The notes under the pieces were generated by a model, which worked only from the letters and a program-made list of their open reading frames with translations, ran no database searches and was not told the origin of the DNA. Made by a program: the position numbers and the translations under genes. This document shows, piece by piece, positions 23,201 through 34,100 of a DNA stretch of 64,000 nt; the first letter of the stretch is position 1, and each line of letters starts with the position of its first letter. The stretch comes from Mytilus galloprovincialis (taxonomy: Eukaryota > Mollusca > Bivalvia > Mytilida > Mytilidae), in the NCBI RefSeq assembly GCF_965363235.1, contig NC_134847.1, positions 64,542,144 through 64,606,143 on the forward strand. The letters are read 5' to 3'.

Positions 23201-25575
23201 GGTTATCAATTAGTTAGCATTCAGCAAATCACATGACATTTTTTCATTTTCACAACAATTAGATAGCTCCCTTTTAGTTTTGACAATTTTTGGACGTCAA
23301 TGATAAAGTAAGCTGAGAATGCATGCTTTCTTGACACAGCTGTAATAAATAAAAACATTTGTTTTGAATCAAGTATCTGTCTAAATTTTTCCAAGGCATG
23401 TATTGCAGTGTATTTATTCATTTTTGTAATGAATGTAAAACAGTTTTGTTGAAGCCAGTAGATACAATTGTGTTTTGTGAATTGGTTATTACTAGTGTCA
23501 ATTCCAGCACTGAAAAAAAAATATCATGAAGAAATAACTTTACATAAACATTTTATAACATTTTGTGTATCATTTTAATCATGGACTAACATTTACCGAA
23601 ACACTCACTTAGTATTTACTTATTTTGTATATATAGCTATTACTATAAGCACATATATTTTTATATGATATTTAATAAAATTAGTAGGAACTTAAGTTTC
23701 ACTGAAAAGTAAGTTAATTAATGAATAGATTATTTGTATGGAATTAAATTCATGCTTAAAAAAGTCTTTTTAAGTAAATGTTTCTTTGTTTTTAAGAGTG
23801 CAGTAATTAAAGAGTCATTTCTGAAATTTATTGAAATCTTCACCAACAAAATCTTAAATAAAAGATTTGCAGGGTATGATAAAAATTTCTCAGGAATAAG
23901 AAGAATACCGAAGTTCAATAACACTGAGATTTTAACTATCCATCTATTATCAATGTTGTAATAGAGTTAGTTGGTTACAATCTCATTAAAGGGGGATAAC
24001 CCTCAGATAAAAGGCAGCCAAAAATTACAATAATCTGTTTATTGCTTTTTTCATTTTTTCCTTTGCAACATTGTTCGGTTTATGATGTCAAAACATTCTC
24101 ATTCTACTAGACTGAGGAAAAACATTCTAAGATATATAACTTAAGATGGAAAATTGTCTTACACAAAAAAAGTATTAAGTATGAGATATTGATCAATTGT
24201 TGGTAGTTTATGTACAAATTGGTAAAGGAACATTCATGCATCTATCTGTTCACCAATTTGTTTTTGTAAGTTGTCATGTAAATGTTGAAATCAAATTTCC
24301 TCATGCATGACAGCTTGAATCAGGTAACTGTCATTCAGTTTTTCTGAAAAGTTCTTTATGTAAGTTACTCTAGAAAAGTTAGGCTTTCAAGTAAATTGCT
24401 TACCTGGCCCAAGGACACAGTTATCGTCCTTTGGTTTTCGTTGTCTACGAATATCGTCCCTAGTGTAAACAGTGTATAACTTGCATGTTTTATTTGATAC
24501 ACTTTCCCAATTTATTTCTTGATATTAAATGCATGAAATATAAAGTAGGGGGATGTAAGTACATGTCAAAAAAATTTGGGTGCTGAATCTTTATGTTAAG
24601 TAGTAAATTGGTCCAGTTCTAAAAGGTAAAATTTTATCACGTCTGAAGCTGTCAAACTGAATTTTACACCTACTTAACACAGAATTGTCAATATTTTGAG
24701 TTAGAGCTGGTAGAAGTTTCTATAATTTTGATATTATTTGTCTCACTGGTAGTACAATACACTGTAAAAATCTTTTTGAGAAAGAGCAGATGCGATTTTT
24801 TTAATTTGAATTTATTGTCTAAAAGAAATGCACTACGAAATAACTGTGTTCTCGGGTCACCTGACCTGGCATTTCACACAAAAATTCACAACTAAAATTG
24901 ATCACAATTATACTGATTGGTCAGGACTAATCCAAACAATTTTAGTTGTCAAATATTTTTTAAAACACAGACCAGATAATCAAATTATGACGTTAGTGGT
25001 TGTAATGTCTGAATTTCTATCTTTTGTTCTTTTTTTATTTCTATGTAAAATTGATTATGATGACATATTCAGATATGTAATTTTTTAGTAGCTTTTGAAG
25101 TCTTTGAATTCTATTTTCAGGTCCTCAACCCGGCAAATTTGAAGTACTTCACATAGCTGTTGGTGCATCCATATCGTCATTTTTCTGTGTCATACTTGTA
25201 GTTTGTGGATTTTATCATAGAAAAAGATTCAGAAATAATCCTAAACCACCCGACAACGATCAAGTAGAAGTACGTTACGTAGCAGCTTCATCATCTAATA
25301 ACACAGCTGATAGACTCTTAGCCGTCGACCATGCTGGGGAAAACGGCTCACATAAATCATCTCATATCTCAGTGCATAATGCCACACCAAAACTGCCAAA
25401 CCGAACACCAAATCAGGTGCCAAAACATATAAAAAACCCTTCGATTGAGAAAATTAGTCAGTGTTCATCACAATCATCATATTCGCCTTCATTAACTTCA
25501 AATCAGTCTCCAAAAATAGCATCTATTCCACGGACTAGTCGGACGCCACGAATACAGAAAGTCTCTATTGTATAG
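5092..25575 (+). CDS. CUB(4)-LDLa transmembrane protein, Neto/LEV-10/SOL-like, 5' incomplete
   Basis: Twelve exons joined in one frame: 5092-5293, 8669-8919, 9811-9858, 10792-10975, 11528-11715, 13869-14076, 14441-14646, 15511-15675, 17837-17966, 19405-19487, 20147-20284 and 25121-25575. They give about 751 residues. Every junction has AG/GT and a matching phase. Order: CUB1, linker, CUB2, CUB3, CUB4 (each with four cysteines), an LDL-receptor class A module with six cysteines, one membrane helix (IAVGASISSFFCVILVVCGF), then a ~115-residue Ser/Pro/Asn-rich tail ending VSIV, a class I PDZ-ligand pattern. CUB plus LDLa plus one membrane span is the plan of Neto and LEV-10 proteins, which tune neurotransmitter receptors; the function here is inferred from that. 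No start codon or signal peptide lies upstream in frame, and the first exon is entered in phase 1, so at least one 5' exon is missing. More CUB domains could lie upstream. Confidence 0.88.
5690..5800 (+). repeat. Mytilus-type 'agatgtgg' dispersed repeat
   Basis: agatgtggcatgattgccaa followed by tgagaca and taggtcact: one diverged copy of a family seen at least eight more times in this window. It lies in intron 1 of the CUB gene. Confidence 0.75.
5981..6802. mobile_element. MITE-like element with internal 168-bp tandem repeats
   Basis: Bounded by a perfect 10-bp inverted pair, atacccccgc (5981-5990) and gcgggggtat (6793-6802). A (gtccgtcagtcc)n-type simple repeat at ~6020-6112 is followed by about 3.5 copies of a 168-bp unit; unit starts fall at 6193, 6361, 6529 and 6697. 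Because 168 is divisible by three, an ORF (6186-6818) stays open through the repeats, but I see no sign it is a real protein. Similar tails of this molluscan family occur at 43790 and ~46400. Confidence 0.7.
8669..8919 (+). CDS. CUB gene, exon b: second half of CUB1
   Basis: Acceptor ttgttacag, donor gtaaga. Completes the split tyrosine codon and encodes CPIDYVLIHDGG and FCGNYK, the third and fourth CUB cysteines, then GFNISFEF closing the domain. Confidence 0.92.
9274..9700. repeat. Tandem repeat, about 161-bp unit, 2.6 copies
   Basis: Units start with ttgacct at 9274, 9436 and 9597 and contain agctttggttgaac and ccataactcc. In the intron between exons b and c of the CUB gene. Confidence 0.8.
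9811..9858 (+). CDS. CUB gene, exon c: short linker exon
   Basis: 48 bp, acceptor ttatttcag, donor gtaaac, symmetric phase 1-1. Encodes a 16-residue linker (AFSRTGGDHIQHIKGT) between CUB1 and CUB2. Because it is symmetric it could be skipped without a frameshift. Confidence 0.75.
10179..10285 (+). repeat. Mytilus-type 'agatgtgg' dispersed repeat
   Basis: Diverged copy beginning gagatgtggaata and containing ataggtcactgtacaacctt. Intron of the CUB gene. Confidence 0.65.
10792..10975 (+). CDS. CUB gene, exon d: first half of CUB2
   Basis: Acceptor aatttacag, donor gtaagt. Encodes CDVRISSRKRSFGTL, SPGYPSDVPPNVTC and SFKDFEV. Contains an N-glycosylation motif (NVT). Confidence 0.92.
11528..11715 (+). 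CDS. CUB gene, exon e: second half of CUB2
   Basis: Acceptor ctctattggag, donor gtattt. Encodes YCYEGYLEV, RFCGSLLPP and FSSTYQFIT, completing CUB2. Confidence 0.88.
13587..13808. repeat. Foldback repeat of the 'tgtgaattca' family
   Basis: Left arm ctgtgaattcagaaattatt...attgcgat and right arm cgcaataatg...aaatttctgaatttaca are inverted. It lies just before exon f. Related palindromic copies occur at ~17490-17815 and 28712-28876. Confidence 0.6.
13869..14076 (+). CDS. CUB gene, exon f: first half of CUB3
   Basis: T-rich acceptor ending ccttacag, donor gtaagt. Encodes KCIFLYISRNYKEGTF, SPYYPQEYPDNTKCEY and SFHAFDLGKTRG. Ends in phase 2. Confidence 0.92.
14441..14646 (+). CDS. CUB gene, exon g: second half of CUB3
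   Basis: Acceptor tttttactag, donor gtaagt. Encodes CHSSDNILVDQHD, YCGTQFPGP and AGFQAKFEF. Confidence 0.92.
15040..15061. repeat. (AT)n microsatellite
   Basis: Run of alternating AT, about 20 bp, inside a region of decayed minisatellite units. Confidence 0.85.
15146..15381. repeat. 39-bp minisatellite, about 6 copies
   Basis: Unit agtaaataccaaagctaagt plus gcacaaagagaccaaaaat. Spaced 39 bp, with one unit 2 bp longer. More diverged relatives extend upstream to about 14870. It lies ~130 bp before exon h. Confidence 0.9.
15511..15675 (+). CDS. CUB gene, exon h: first half of CUB4
   Basis: Acceptor ttacttttcag, donor gtgatc (weaker than the others). Encodes KCGENITSFGGGG, SPGSPEKYKSYSFCQW and VIFEDFHVEG. 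Confidence 0.88.
15826..15960 (+). repeat. Mytilus-type 'agatgtgg' dispersed repeat
   Basis: agaagatgtggtatgatttc, gagacaactctccacaagag and ataggtcaccgtacagcctt: one of the best-preserved copies in the window. Confidence 0.8.
17490..17815. repeat. Palindromic 'tggattcattatt' repeat cluster
   Basis: Forward arm tgtggattcattattatttg at ~17490 and inverted arms ending aatgaatccacag (~17699) and aatgaatggacag (~17812). The cluster ends about 20 bp before exon i. Confidence 0.65.
17837..17966 (+). CDS. CUB gene, exon i: middle of CUB4
   Basis: Acceptor gatttacag, donor gtaaga. Encodes GCKNAVMRVYQD and ELCGKQENQF, the third and fourth cysteines of CUB4. Confidence 0.9.
18012..18284 (+). repeat. 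Mytilus-type 'gagaatgg...aatggggaatgtg' repeat
   Basis: Contains gagacaacaacatgaccaaa, ctggcccttaaac and gactcccgacttgggacag. Further copies lie at 19961-20131, 43937-44235, 45709-46011 (inverted) and 50039-50235. Confidence 0.8.
18560..19170. repeat. Tandem-dispersed repeat, ~170-bp period
   Basis: Successive units with cttgacctcattttcatggttcatt-like and actataagcaataggtc-like segments. A family member in the opposite orientation is at 28890-29480. Confidence 0.65.
19405..19487 (+). CDS. CUB gene, exon j: end of CUB4
   Basis: Acceptor with a run of T ending tcag, donor gttaga. Encodes FVTSSRALGAKGFKITW, the final CUB strands. Confidence 0.85.
19961..20131 (+). repeat. Mytilus-type repeat next to the LDLa exon
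   Basis: aaaattgagaatggaaatgg...cagtgataatt. Its right end lies within 20 bp of the acceptor of exon 20147-20284. Confidence 0.8.
20147..20284 (+). CDS. CUB gene, exon k: LDL-receptor class A module
   Basis: Acceptor ttaattgtag, donor gtaagt, symmetric phase 1-1. Encodes six cysteines in LDLa spacing (CRGFTCKITKYC, LKCNGLPNCGDS) and the acidic DSDRSDEEEGC calcium-site pattern. A Mytilus-type repeat copy ends only about 15 bp before its acceptor. Confidence 0.93.
21483..21553 (+). CDS. Candidate alternative exon with in-frame stop
   Basis: 71 bp with a very strong acceptor (tctctctctctcattcag) and donor (cag|gtaaga). Entered in phase 1 from the LDLa exon it reads GTGRVSYSLYLTLLFLISTQL and then TGA at 21548-21550. 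Inclusion would replace the membrane exon with a short hydrophobic C-terminus, giving a secreted or possibly lipid-anchored form. Use is unproven. Confidence 0.4.
21891..21923 (+). CDS. Candidate 33-bp alternative microexon
   Basis: Flanked by ttaatag and gtatgt, phase 1-1, length divisible by three. It would insert PTIDPVTGQLG between the LDLa module and the membrane exon, which itself starts PQPGK. The acceptor has a poor pyrimidine tract, so this is tentative. Confidence 0.3.
24610..24860 (+). repeat. Dispersed repeat, second copy at 52912-53135
   Basis: Shares gagttagagctg, ctataattttgatat and tgtctaaaagaaatgcacta with 52912-53135. It lies just upstream of the last CUB-gene exon. Confidence 0.75.
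25121..25575 (+). CDS. CUB gene, last exon: membrane helix and cytoplasmic tail
   Basis: Acceptor ctattttcag. Encodes PQPGKFEVLH, the helix, a basic stop-transfer HRKRFR, then a tail with many Ser/Thr/Pro (for example SIPRTSRTPRIQ) ending KVSIV and the stop at 25573-25575. A candidate polyadenylation signal AATAAA lies at 26025-26030, making a ~450-bp 3' UTR. Confidence 0.92.
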
Positions 25576-26024
25576 TGCTAGGAAATTTATTTAATTTTTC
25601 ATTTTGTATATTCATTTCATTAAGCTTTTGTGTTCTGTAAATATTGTAGGTAATTATGATGGATATATGTGTATGTTTGTGTTCCAATCTAATTAGAATT
25701 AATTTTCCGCACTTGGTCCTCATTTTCAATCGGTTTATGTCACTTGTGTGAGCTCCCATGCACGACATACAGACAAACAAATTCAAATCCATAAGAAGCA
25801 AAGTGCAAAGACCTAATTTTAATCAGATTGTTTGTGTACTAAAATGGAATGAGTGTAAATATTGTAGGTATAATGAAGGATATATGTGTATGTTTGTGTG
25901 CAGGAGAGGATATTATCAATTTTAGTGTAAATAATTTAGGTAATTTTATTTGATGTATATGTATGCCTGTAGCCTTTGTAAGCCTCCTATTTTTTTTCTA
26001 TACAACTGCTATGCAGTGGTGGTC

Positions 26025-26030
26025 AATAAA
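26025..26030 (+). other. Candidate polyadenylation signal AATAAA for the CUB gene
   Basis: A canonical AATAAA on the plus strand ~450 bp after the stop codon at 25575. Other AATAAA sites exist further on (for example 26882), so the true end is not settled. Confidence 0.35.
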
Positions 26031-26099
26031 TCAATAGGACTTAGTGAGATTATGATACATTTTATTTGTTTCAAGAAAATATATTTAAGGGTACGTAGG

Positions 26100-27310
26100 A
26101 GCATTTAAAATCTTGAACTTATTGATAAGTTCCAGTAATAATTTAGATTGAAAAAATTATATTTTAGAATTGAATAATATTGCATTATGGGAGAAACATG
26201 TTATTCACAGTATGACTTGATGAATAGAATTCAATGAAACCATATAAGGAACAAATTATCATTGTGAAAAATATTATTGATTTTTTATTGTAAATGCATG
26301 AGAGTTTTATATATTCAGTTTTACAAATTAACTTCTGGTAATGAAAAATTCAAATTTTCATGACACTTTATGAGTTTCCCAAATTTGGAGGCAAAAGTGA
26401 ATACCATATGTGACATTATAGTATTTGCTATGATCTGATGAAGGGAAACCTTAAATTGGTTCCAAAGAAATAATAAAGGTATATATGAAAATCTCATCTT
26501 TCAAGTTGATTGTGACCTTTGCAGGTATATTTTAATATATCCATGGACTTGATAGACACCTTCTTCACAAGAGGTGTATAAACTTAATATTTTGCGATAT
26601 ACATGTATATATGATTGAATGGTTCGGTAGTGTGCAGGGTACAAGATTTAAGATAAGGAAACAAAAGGCCCATAATTTTATATTTTTAATGCTACTTTTT
26701 CAGTTTATCTGTACAAGAACATAGTGGTTAGAATTTCTTTATCCCTTTTAGAGACCTGCAGTTTACAATATAAGGATTTCAAAATTCCCTGACCTCTTTT
26801 TTATTGTTATATTACTTTTATCCTCTTTTAACCCTATCAAGAACACAAGTGATCAAGAATAACAGCAACATTTGGTTTCTTAATAAAATATAGACATAGA
26901 TTTTATACGAAACTATGGAATAGAATATCATTAGGTAAACATTTGTTTTGTCTTCATACATATATTTGGTCTACTGTGTAAACCTTTTCCTACGTCTACC
27001 TCTGAAGGTGTGAGTCTATCATATTTTTTTTCCATTGGGGAGTAACCATTTAACTTCAAGTGGAGGGAGATGGGTTATGGTTATTTCTGAGTCCGAATTT
27101 TTACCCCTGTGCAATGCACTAGAGAGTATTGGCAAAAATCTGGATCCAGATAAAAAAAATTCTCATCTTCAGGACCAGAATATTTTTTACCTCTAAATTG
27201 GGATTCTGAGGGGAAAAAAAACATAAAACATAACCAACAAACCCCCCTTGATGTTAAATGTTTGTTCCCTTAGTAATGTTCATTTTTGGCTACTTATTGG
27301 GCTTCTGTAG
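26100..27310. other. Intergenic or distal 3' UTR, no gene seen
   Basis: AT-rich; no ORF with splice support or family resemblance was found. Confidence 0.5.
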
Positions 27311-27321
27311 GACCCACTTTG

Positions 27322-27435
27322 GGGTCAAGGTCATGTTTAGAACTGTCAATGGTCACAATGTCATGTTTAGAACTGCCAAAGGTCACAAAGTCATGTTTAA
27401 AGCTGCCACAGGTCACCAGGTCATTTTTAAGCAGA
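27322..27435. repeat. 30-bp minisatellite, about 4 units
   Basis: tcatgtttagaactgccaa-type units at 27331, 27361, 27391 and 27421, each with a ggtcac segment. Confidence 0.85.
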
Positions 27436-28711
27436 ATATACAGTTTAAATCTAATCTGATTATTTGATTTAACATTTTTAAAAGTCACAGGCCCTTTTAA
27501 CTATGACCTCATGTTGCGAGGTCTCCCACCATGCCCTCTGACCCGACCCCTCTGGTCACAGATGTTAGAGTTAAATCAATGCTTCTAAATAGTCGTCTTA
27601 TTGACATTAAATTCATAAAAAGATCTTGGGTATTCATAAACAAGGCAGCAGCCCAACACCACTGGAAAATCCAAAATTACATTATCCATTTCTAACTCTT
27701 TATTTCTTCATTTCACTCAATTCTTCGGATTAAGATATTTAAAATTTACTGAATCTTTGAAACAATTAAATGGTAGGTGTAAATCATTTTCATAGATGAA
27801 TCTAACGAAAATTGTACTTTTATCACTTGTTTTGGATTAACAATTTTTACTTTTAATCACTTAAAGACTGTTCTGCCATCACTTCCAAGGCTTTGTTTGG
27901 CTATAGGGGCCAAGAGTGTTTGTTAAAGATAAATCCTGACTTACTGTATAGATCTTTTATCCTCAAACTTTTCAGCAGAATAGATGAAAAATGTACATTG
28001 ACTTACACATTGCAGGTTGGGTGTGGGGAGGTTGTTTGGCTATTGTAGAACTTAATTGAAAAAATCTTGAATTTGAACTAAAAGATAATGAACTATGTTA
28101 AATACATCTTCTCCTTCATCTCAAAGGGATTTTATATAAGATTTTCCTAAAACTAGTATTTGAAAAGAAAAAGAAAACATATTTCAACTTTCTACTGTTG
28201 GCAAATATTTTGGTGTCACAAAAGTCAAAAGCCCTTGATTTGCCTCTGCATTATAGTCACACTTTTCCGCAGAACTTTAAATAACAGGAAATAATGTATA
28301 CATAAAGGTATAACATTGGTAATATGATTTATAATGATATATGCCAGTTATTGTGATATTTGCACTGTGTATATGCATCAATGTTTTTGAAAAAAATTGA
28401 AAACCATAGATTGTTAAAAACAATGAGATTAAATATGTTTTATAAAATCTTGTTGTTTTCTATTGATTCACATATTACAACTCAACATTATCAAGCTGTA
28501 GACCAAATATAAAACCATTTGCTTCCATAGAAGGATGGACTGGTGAAAGGACTAGACCTGCTTAGGTTGGTCCCCTCCGTAAAACATTCTCAGTATGCCT
28601 TCAGAATATACAAATTTGTCAAGAATTTCAATAACGGCCGGGAAACAGATTAAGACCTGCTTTGCTGATAAAAACAATTTCTAAGGTCACACTGCCTGAA
28701 TGACAATTACT

Positions 28712-28876
28712 GTGGATTCATTATTATTCATTGGATACCAATTTCTGTGGGTACAGGTGAATCAATAGGCTTTGTATACAGAGATGGGCAAAACCATGAA
28801 ATAAAATATCAACTAAAATGTAAGTTTTCAGCAATCCACGAAAATTGATACCCACGAAAATAAATGAATTCACATT
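28712..28876. repeat. Foldback repeat, 'tggattcattatt' family
   Basis: Left arm tgtggattcattattattca, right arm acgaaaataaatgaattcaca, with gataccaatttctgtgggt and aaattgatacccacg as inner inverted parts. Same family as 17490-17815. Confidence 0.7.
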
Positions 28877-28889
28877 ACTTCTTATAAAC

Positions 28890-29480
28890 ATACCATGCAC
28901 CAAATGCAGTTTACCTATTGCTTATTATATCAGAGAAAGTGACCTTATCTTGAAAACTTAACATTGAGCAATGAACCTTAAAAATAAGGTCAGGGTTAAA
29001 TAAACCCTGCCTGGCAAACAAGTACATGTTACAACAAAACATACACTTAATGAGTTGACCACTTCTAGTATCAGAACAAGAGTGCACAGGCTAAAATGTC
29101 TTGCCTGCTGTACTTATCAAAATTCAATTTATTTAAAAGTCTGTGAAAGATTACATGTTTAACATAAACTTAACATAGTCAAGATCCATGATATGAGGTC
29201 AAGGTCAGATGAACCTTTTAGACAGAAATAGACAATTTATGTTTATACCAGTAGTCAAAATGCATTTAATCTACTGCCTACAGTATCTGAGAATCAGATC
29301 TAATTACAATAAAAACTGAACATTGACCAATGAACCATAGAAAATAGTTCAAAGACATAAAAACCCTGCTTAACAACTTGTACACAATGCAATTATTCCA
29401 TACATCAAATATAGTTGACCTACTGCAGATAGTATCTGAAAACTATGGATACCTAACATTGACCAATAAATCATGACAAT
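28890..29480. repeat. ~185-bp repeat, about 3 diverged units
   Basis: aacattgagcaatgaacctt, aacattgaccaatgaaccat and aacattgaccaataaatcat recur with aaaccctgc segments. Reverse orientation of the family at 18560-19170. Confidence 0.6.
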
Positions 29481-29569
29481 CAGTCATGCTTCAGTAATTC
29501 CCTATATTATCAACCAAATTTTTCCCACGAAAGGGGGGGCCCTGGCCCCCCATGGATCCGCCTATGAAC
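29478..29569. repeat. Fragment of a CAG-ended MITE family
   Basis: cagtcatgcttcagtaattc, ccctatatta, accaaatttttcccac and a G/C run ending ggatccgcctatg match the right part of the element at 61224-61392. Confidence 0.65.
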
Positions 29570-31080
29570 ATGAACCCCACTAAAATCTGGGGGTGATCTA
29601 AGGTGCCTTGGAAGGGTAAGCAGATCCTGCTCCACATGTGGCACACACCCTGTTGCTCATGTTATTACAAACCCAGTAAATAGTCTAATACAGTAGGTCA
29701 CATTTGAGAAAAGGGAAAGGGATTATGACATAAAGAACTTATCTAATATCATCTGTGAAATGGATATTCCATAATGGTCAACCAACTCATAACGGTGTGT
29801 GTATAAAGGGATGATTTCAAATTCACCATTAGTAATAATAGATAAAACAACAGCAGTCACAGACACTGCTAATGTTATCTCCATTTATTCTAGCTTTTAT
29901 CTCTGTTATCTAAAGAATAACAAAATTTCATCAATCTGTAACCCTATTCAAGCATAAAGAAAGAATAGTTGTGTATAAATATTTTATTTTTTCGTCAATA
30001 TAAAACAACTTTTATACTGTATGGCTGCTAACAAGAGTGCTAAATGCTGACATTATATACACATATAAATGTGAATTCTAGTTTAATACATTGCTTCCAT
30101 CACCTTATTATGCCAAGTCTTTTCTTGAAAAACAAAAAAAAAATATTAGCTTTATATCACCCAAGTCAATCAAAATCAAAATGTTGGAGAAATACATGTA
30201 GCATGAAAACTTAAATAAATATCATTTGAGAATTCATCAGTACTACTTCTTATGTCTTATGTCCAGGAAAATTTGTTATACACAACTAGTTATTTATCAA
30301 TTTTGTAAATAGGTAACAAAAAATACCCATTTGAAGTCTGAGAAGATAAGAAATAAAACCCTAAGGTAAACCTATGACAGCTAAAGAAACAAATAAAAAA
30401 TGTCCTAACTAAATTGCAAAAACAAGTTACAAATAAAACTTCAGTATTAGTGATACAAGTATTCAATTATACAAATCTTGTTAAGTTATGTGACAATATT
30501 AGTCCATGAATTCAAACTATAAATATAAAATCAAACTGAAAATGAGAGATATGCATTACTTGTTTACAATGAGATAATGTGCAATCACAATCTTCTAAGA
30601 ACTAATATGAAAAGTAACATAGTTGGCACAAATTAAAAAAGTAAACTGAACAGGGATAAGACCTTTGATAATTTACGGATTTAAGGAAAATTAAAAAATT
30701 CTTGGGGTATATGAAGAAAATCTAAATATAAATTCACAACCAAATTGCTAAAAAGAAAATATTAAAATCTTTATTGCTATATTTATTAACCATTACTATT
30801 TGTGAGGTTCAAAACAATTTTCATTCCACTTACAAGATTTTTTCCTGGAATGCAACTTAATGAAGTTTGAATAAAGAAATCAAACCATCAACAGAAAAAC
30901 ATGAGTCTCAATTGAAAGCATAATTCCAAGAAATACACAAATAATTTCATTTTATTTCCAAATGGCACCTGATGTCTTACACAGATGTACACAGCTATAT
31001 AATAATGTTCAGAACCCTGCAACCTTGAAACACTTTGATACTTTAGCTGCTGTAGTTTACTAATGTCTGGTTCACATAAA

Positions 31081-31182
31081 TTATTTAAACTTTTTGGATC
31101 CAGCTACAAAAACTGATGGGGAAATTCCAGTGTCTCCTTTCACATATCTAAAGAACATGGCACTTCCTCTGTGTGACAGACC
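31081..31182 (-). CDS. MTCH2: MTCH2 exon 12 and stop
   Basis: Acceptor tatatacag. Encodes GLSHRGSAMFFRYVKGDTG then ISPSVFVAGSKKFK and TAA at 31083-31081. Confidence 0.93.
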   Translation of the reverse strand, partial: GLSHRGSAMFFRYVKGDTGISPSVFVAGSKKFK

Positions 31183-34100
31183 CTGTATATATACAATTGA
31201 TTAACTAAAGCAAACTCAGTCATTTTTTTTTTATATTTACATCTATTATAAGCATCAATACATGATTAATGGGCCAAGTTTTTTTAAGTTGGCATAACCC
31301 TTCAGTGTAAAAATTGCTTCTGTGAGCACAGCTGGATACGACCACTGAACAGTCGGGGCAGAATGGGACACAATATTAGCACTTGATACTGGTCTGAATT
31401 TGGATTGTAATTAAATATTTGACACATAATAGGTTCTCTGTGTCATTTTGGTCTTTTGTGGAAAGTTGTCTCATTGGCAATCATACCACATCTTCTTTTT
31501 TATATTCCCACACAGAATAACTGTAGTCAAAGAACTTAGAATTGGTTATGTGATTGGAATTTATATTAATTTCTTTGCTTTTGTGCAATACACTTTGTTG
31601 TTGCAAATTGATTCCCTTTGTGGTATGGAACTACTAAAATGCATATTTGGGCACTTTTTTTGGGGCCTAATTTCTAACTGTTGGGACCATAACCCTCATA
31701 ACCAATCCCAACCTTCCTTTTAAGGTTATATTGTGTATAAATTTCATGGATTTCCACGACATGGACAACAACGACGACTACAACATGATACTATTATATG
31801 ACTGCAAAAAATTTTTGCGGTTGTATAATAAAAATAAAATAAAAAAGATGTGAAATCCCAGTCGGCCTGTTTGCCATTGTCAACATAAAATTTTTATTCT
31901 ATTATATGAAATTAAACAGACCTAGAAATATCTAATTGCACAAGTTTGATATCTATGTATGTCTATATAGCTTATATGACCATCAGAGGTCTTTGGAGGT
32001 CAACTCGATAGTTAATCAAGACTAACATAAACACGAAACAAAGCTACATATTCTCCAGCTCATGCCCTGTAAATTATTTATTTTAGACTTTTTATATTTT
32101 GGATAACTGTTTTACATGGTTATAAATCAAATATGAGAATTAGAGTCAAATCTGAGAACATGAATTTGACAGTTAGTGCCCCTATAATGATTTTTTTTTC
32201 ATGTTGTTCACACATTTTTTCTCATTAATCTTTTCCTAGAGCAAAATCTAACTCTTACCCTTCCTCTGAGACTTAGCATGCAATCAACCCATGATGTGTA
32301 GTTATCCATGAATGGGTAACGGCTAACTACCAAACTGAAATATAGATACACAATATATATCCCAATACATGTAAACAATATAATACAAATGATGTACAGA
32401 TAGAAAAAAAATATTTAGCCACTTTGATAATATCTACATTGTCCAATATAATCTTTCATAAATACTGATTAAAGCTATCCAAACTTAAAACTTTTAGAAA
32501 AGTTAGCCACCATATGACATTCTCATTTAATATCAATGAAATCCAAGCACAATTGATAGTATGTTGCATGCTTTAAACACCTTTTCCTCAGCTAATTCAT
32601 ATTTTCATCAGTCACATACCATGAATTCATTCTTATTCATAGTGTACCAACTTTTGTGGATTAGGAAGGTTTTTCTTTAGGCCAAATGAAAATATATGTG
32701 TGGTTCCAGTTACCCTACCTACCCTACTTTTTAGTCTCTTAAATAGACTACCATAAAAAAAATTTGCCATTTTTCATAAAGCACTGTTAAAGTCAGAATG
32801 TTGCTCTTATACACTCAATGTAAAAATAAAACATAAAATAAAAAAAAATCCCTACCTACCTACCCTATTTTTTTAAAGATGTAACTGGAACCACACATAC
32901 TTTTTTATTTGGCCTTAGGCATGTGTAGAGGCTTTGACAAATCCATTTAATTACAATTTTTCCTCAATCCAATAAATATAAATGAATACATCTATCTAGG
33001 ATTAGACTTTTGTTACAACGATCTCCTTAGCAGTATTTCATAATTGATTGCCTGATTGATGTTTAATGCCACTCTCCGCTTAATACGTTATGTCATGGTG
33101 GTCAATTTTTATTACTGGACAAAGCCCTAGTGTACAGAGAGAACCACTTGGTTCCATTTGGAGGAAAACAGGCAATACAAGTTGATTAAGATTAGAGTAA
33201 AACACACTTGCCATATGCAGGGTTCTAACTCACAATCTTAGTGTTAACAAGATAGATAAAACCATAAGGTTCCTCTTTGAATTGTTTGACACTAGTCATT
33301 TTTTGGCCCTTTAAAGCTTGCTGTTCGGTGAGAACCAAGACTTCAAGTTTAAGGCCATACTTTGACCTATAATTGTGAGTAGTACTACCAGTGTTATTTA
33401 TAAATCTTACCCTGCTTTATTGACAGCCATCACATTACTAGCTAATTGAAACGGATATGTAAACTGACCAAAAAGTAACTGAAAAAATACAAGTAGGAAA
33501 TAACAATACATCAAGTTTTAATATTATTTCTTTCTAATTCACAAAAAAAGTTCAATAAGAGTATACAAAATGTTTTTTTGTGCCATTTTATTATGATTGT
33601 GACTGCTTTCCATATTACGTGCCATTTTATTATGATTGTGACTGCTTTCCATATTACGTGCCATTTTATTATGATTGTTACTGCTTTACATATTACGTGC
33701 CATTTTATTATGATTGTGACTGCTTTCCATATTACCACTTGTGTCTTTTTTACCCTTGACATTCGAATTTCAGTACATGAGCAATAACCACAAAGATGAC
33801 TAAAAAATAACTTCTACTTGAGATAGACAATAAAATAGAACTGTCTGTTAGAGTCACTGTTCTATTGTTTAAATTCTTAAAGAATCACAATATGTTATAA
33901 AGTAATGTAAGTATTATGGTCAGCTGAAGTATGGCAGGAAACTGATGAAGGATAAGAAATATGTATTTATCAATTTCAATCATACTTTTGTTTACTCATC
34001 AGTTGATAAAAAATAAAAATAAATCAGTAGATATTTCTTTGCTAAGATATTTTAATAAATTCCAAAAAAAAACTTTCATCAGTTTTTAACATTTATGATT

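Noticed and set aside
33511..33787. ORFs on both strands with repeated ITCHFIMIVTAF/IIIKWHVIWKAVT
   Set aside because: Both come from the 39-bp minisatellite.
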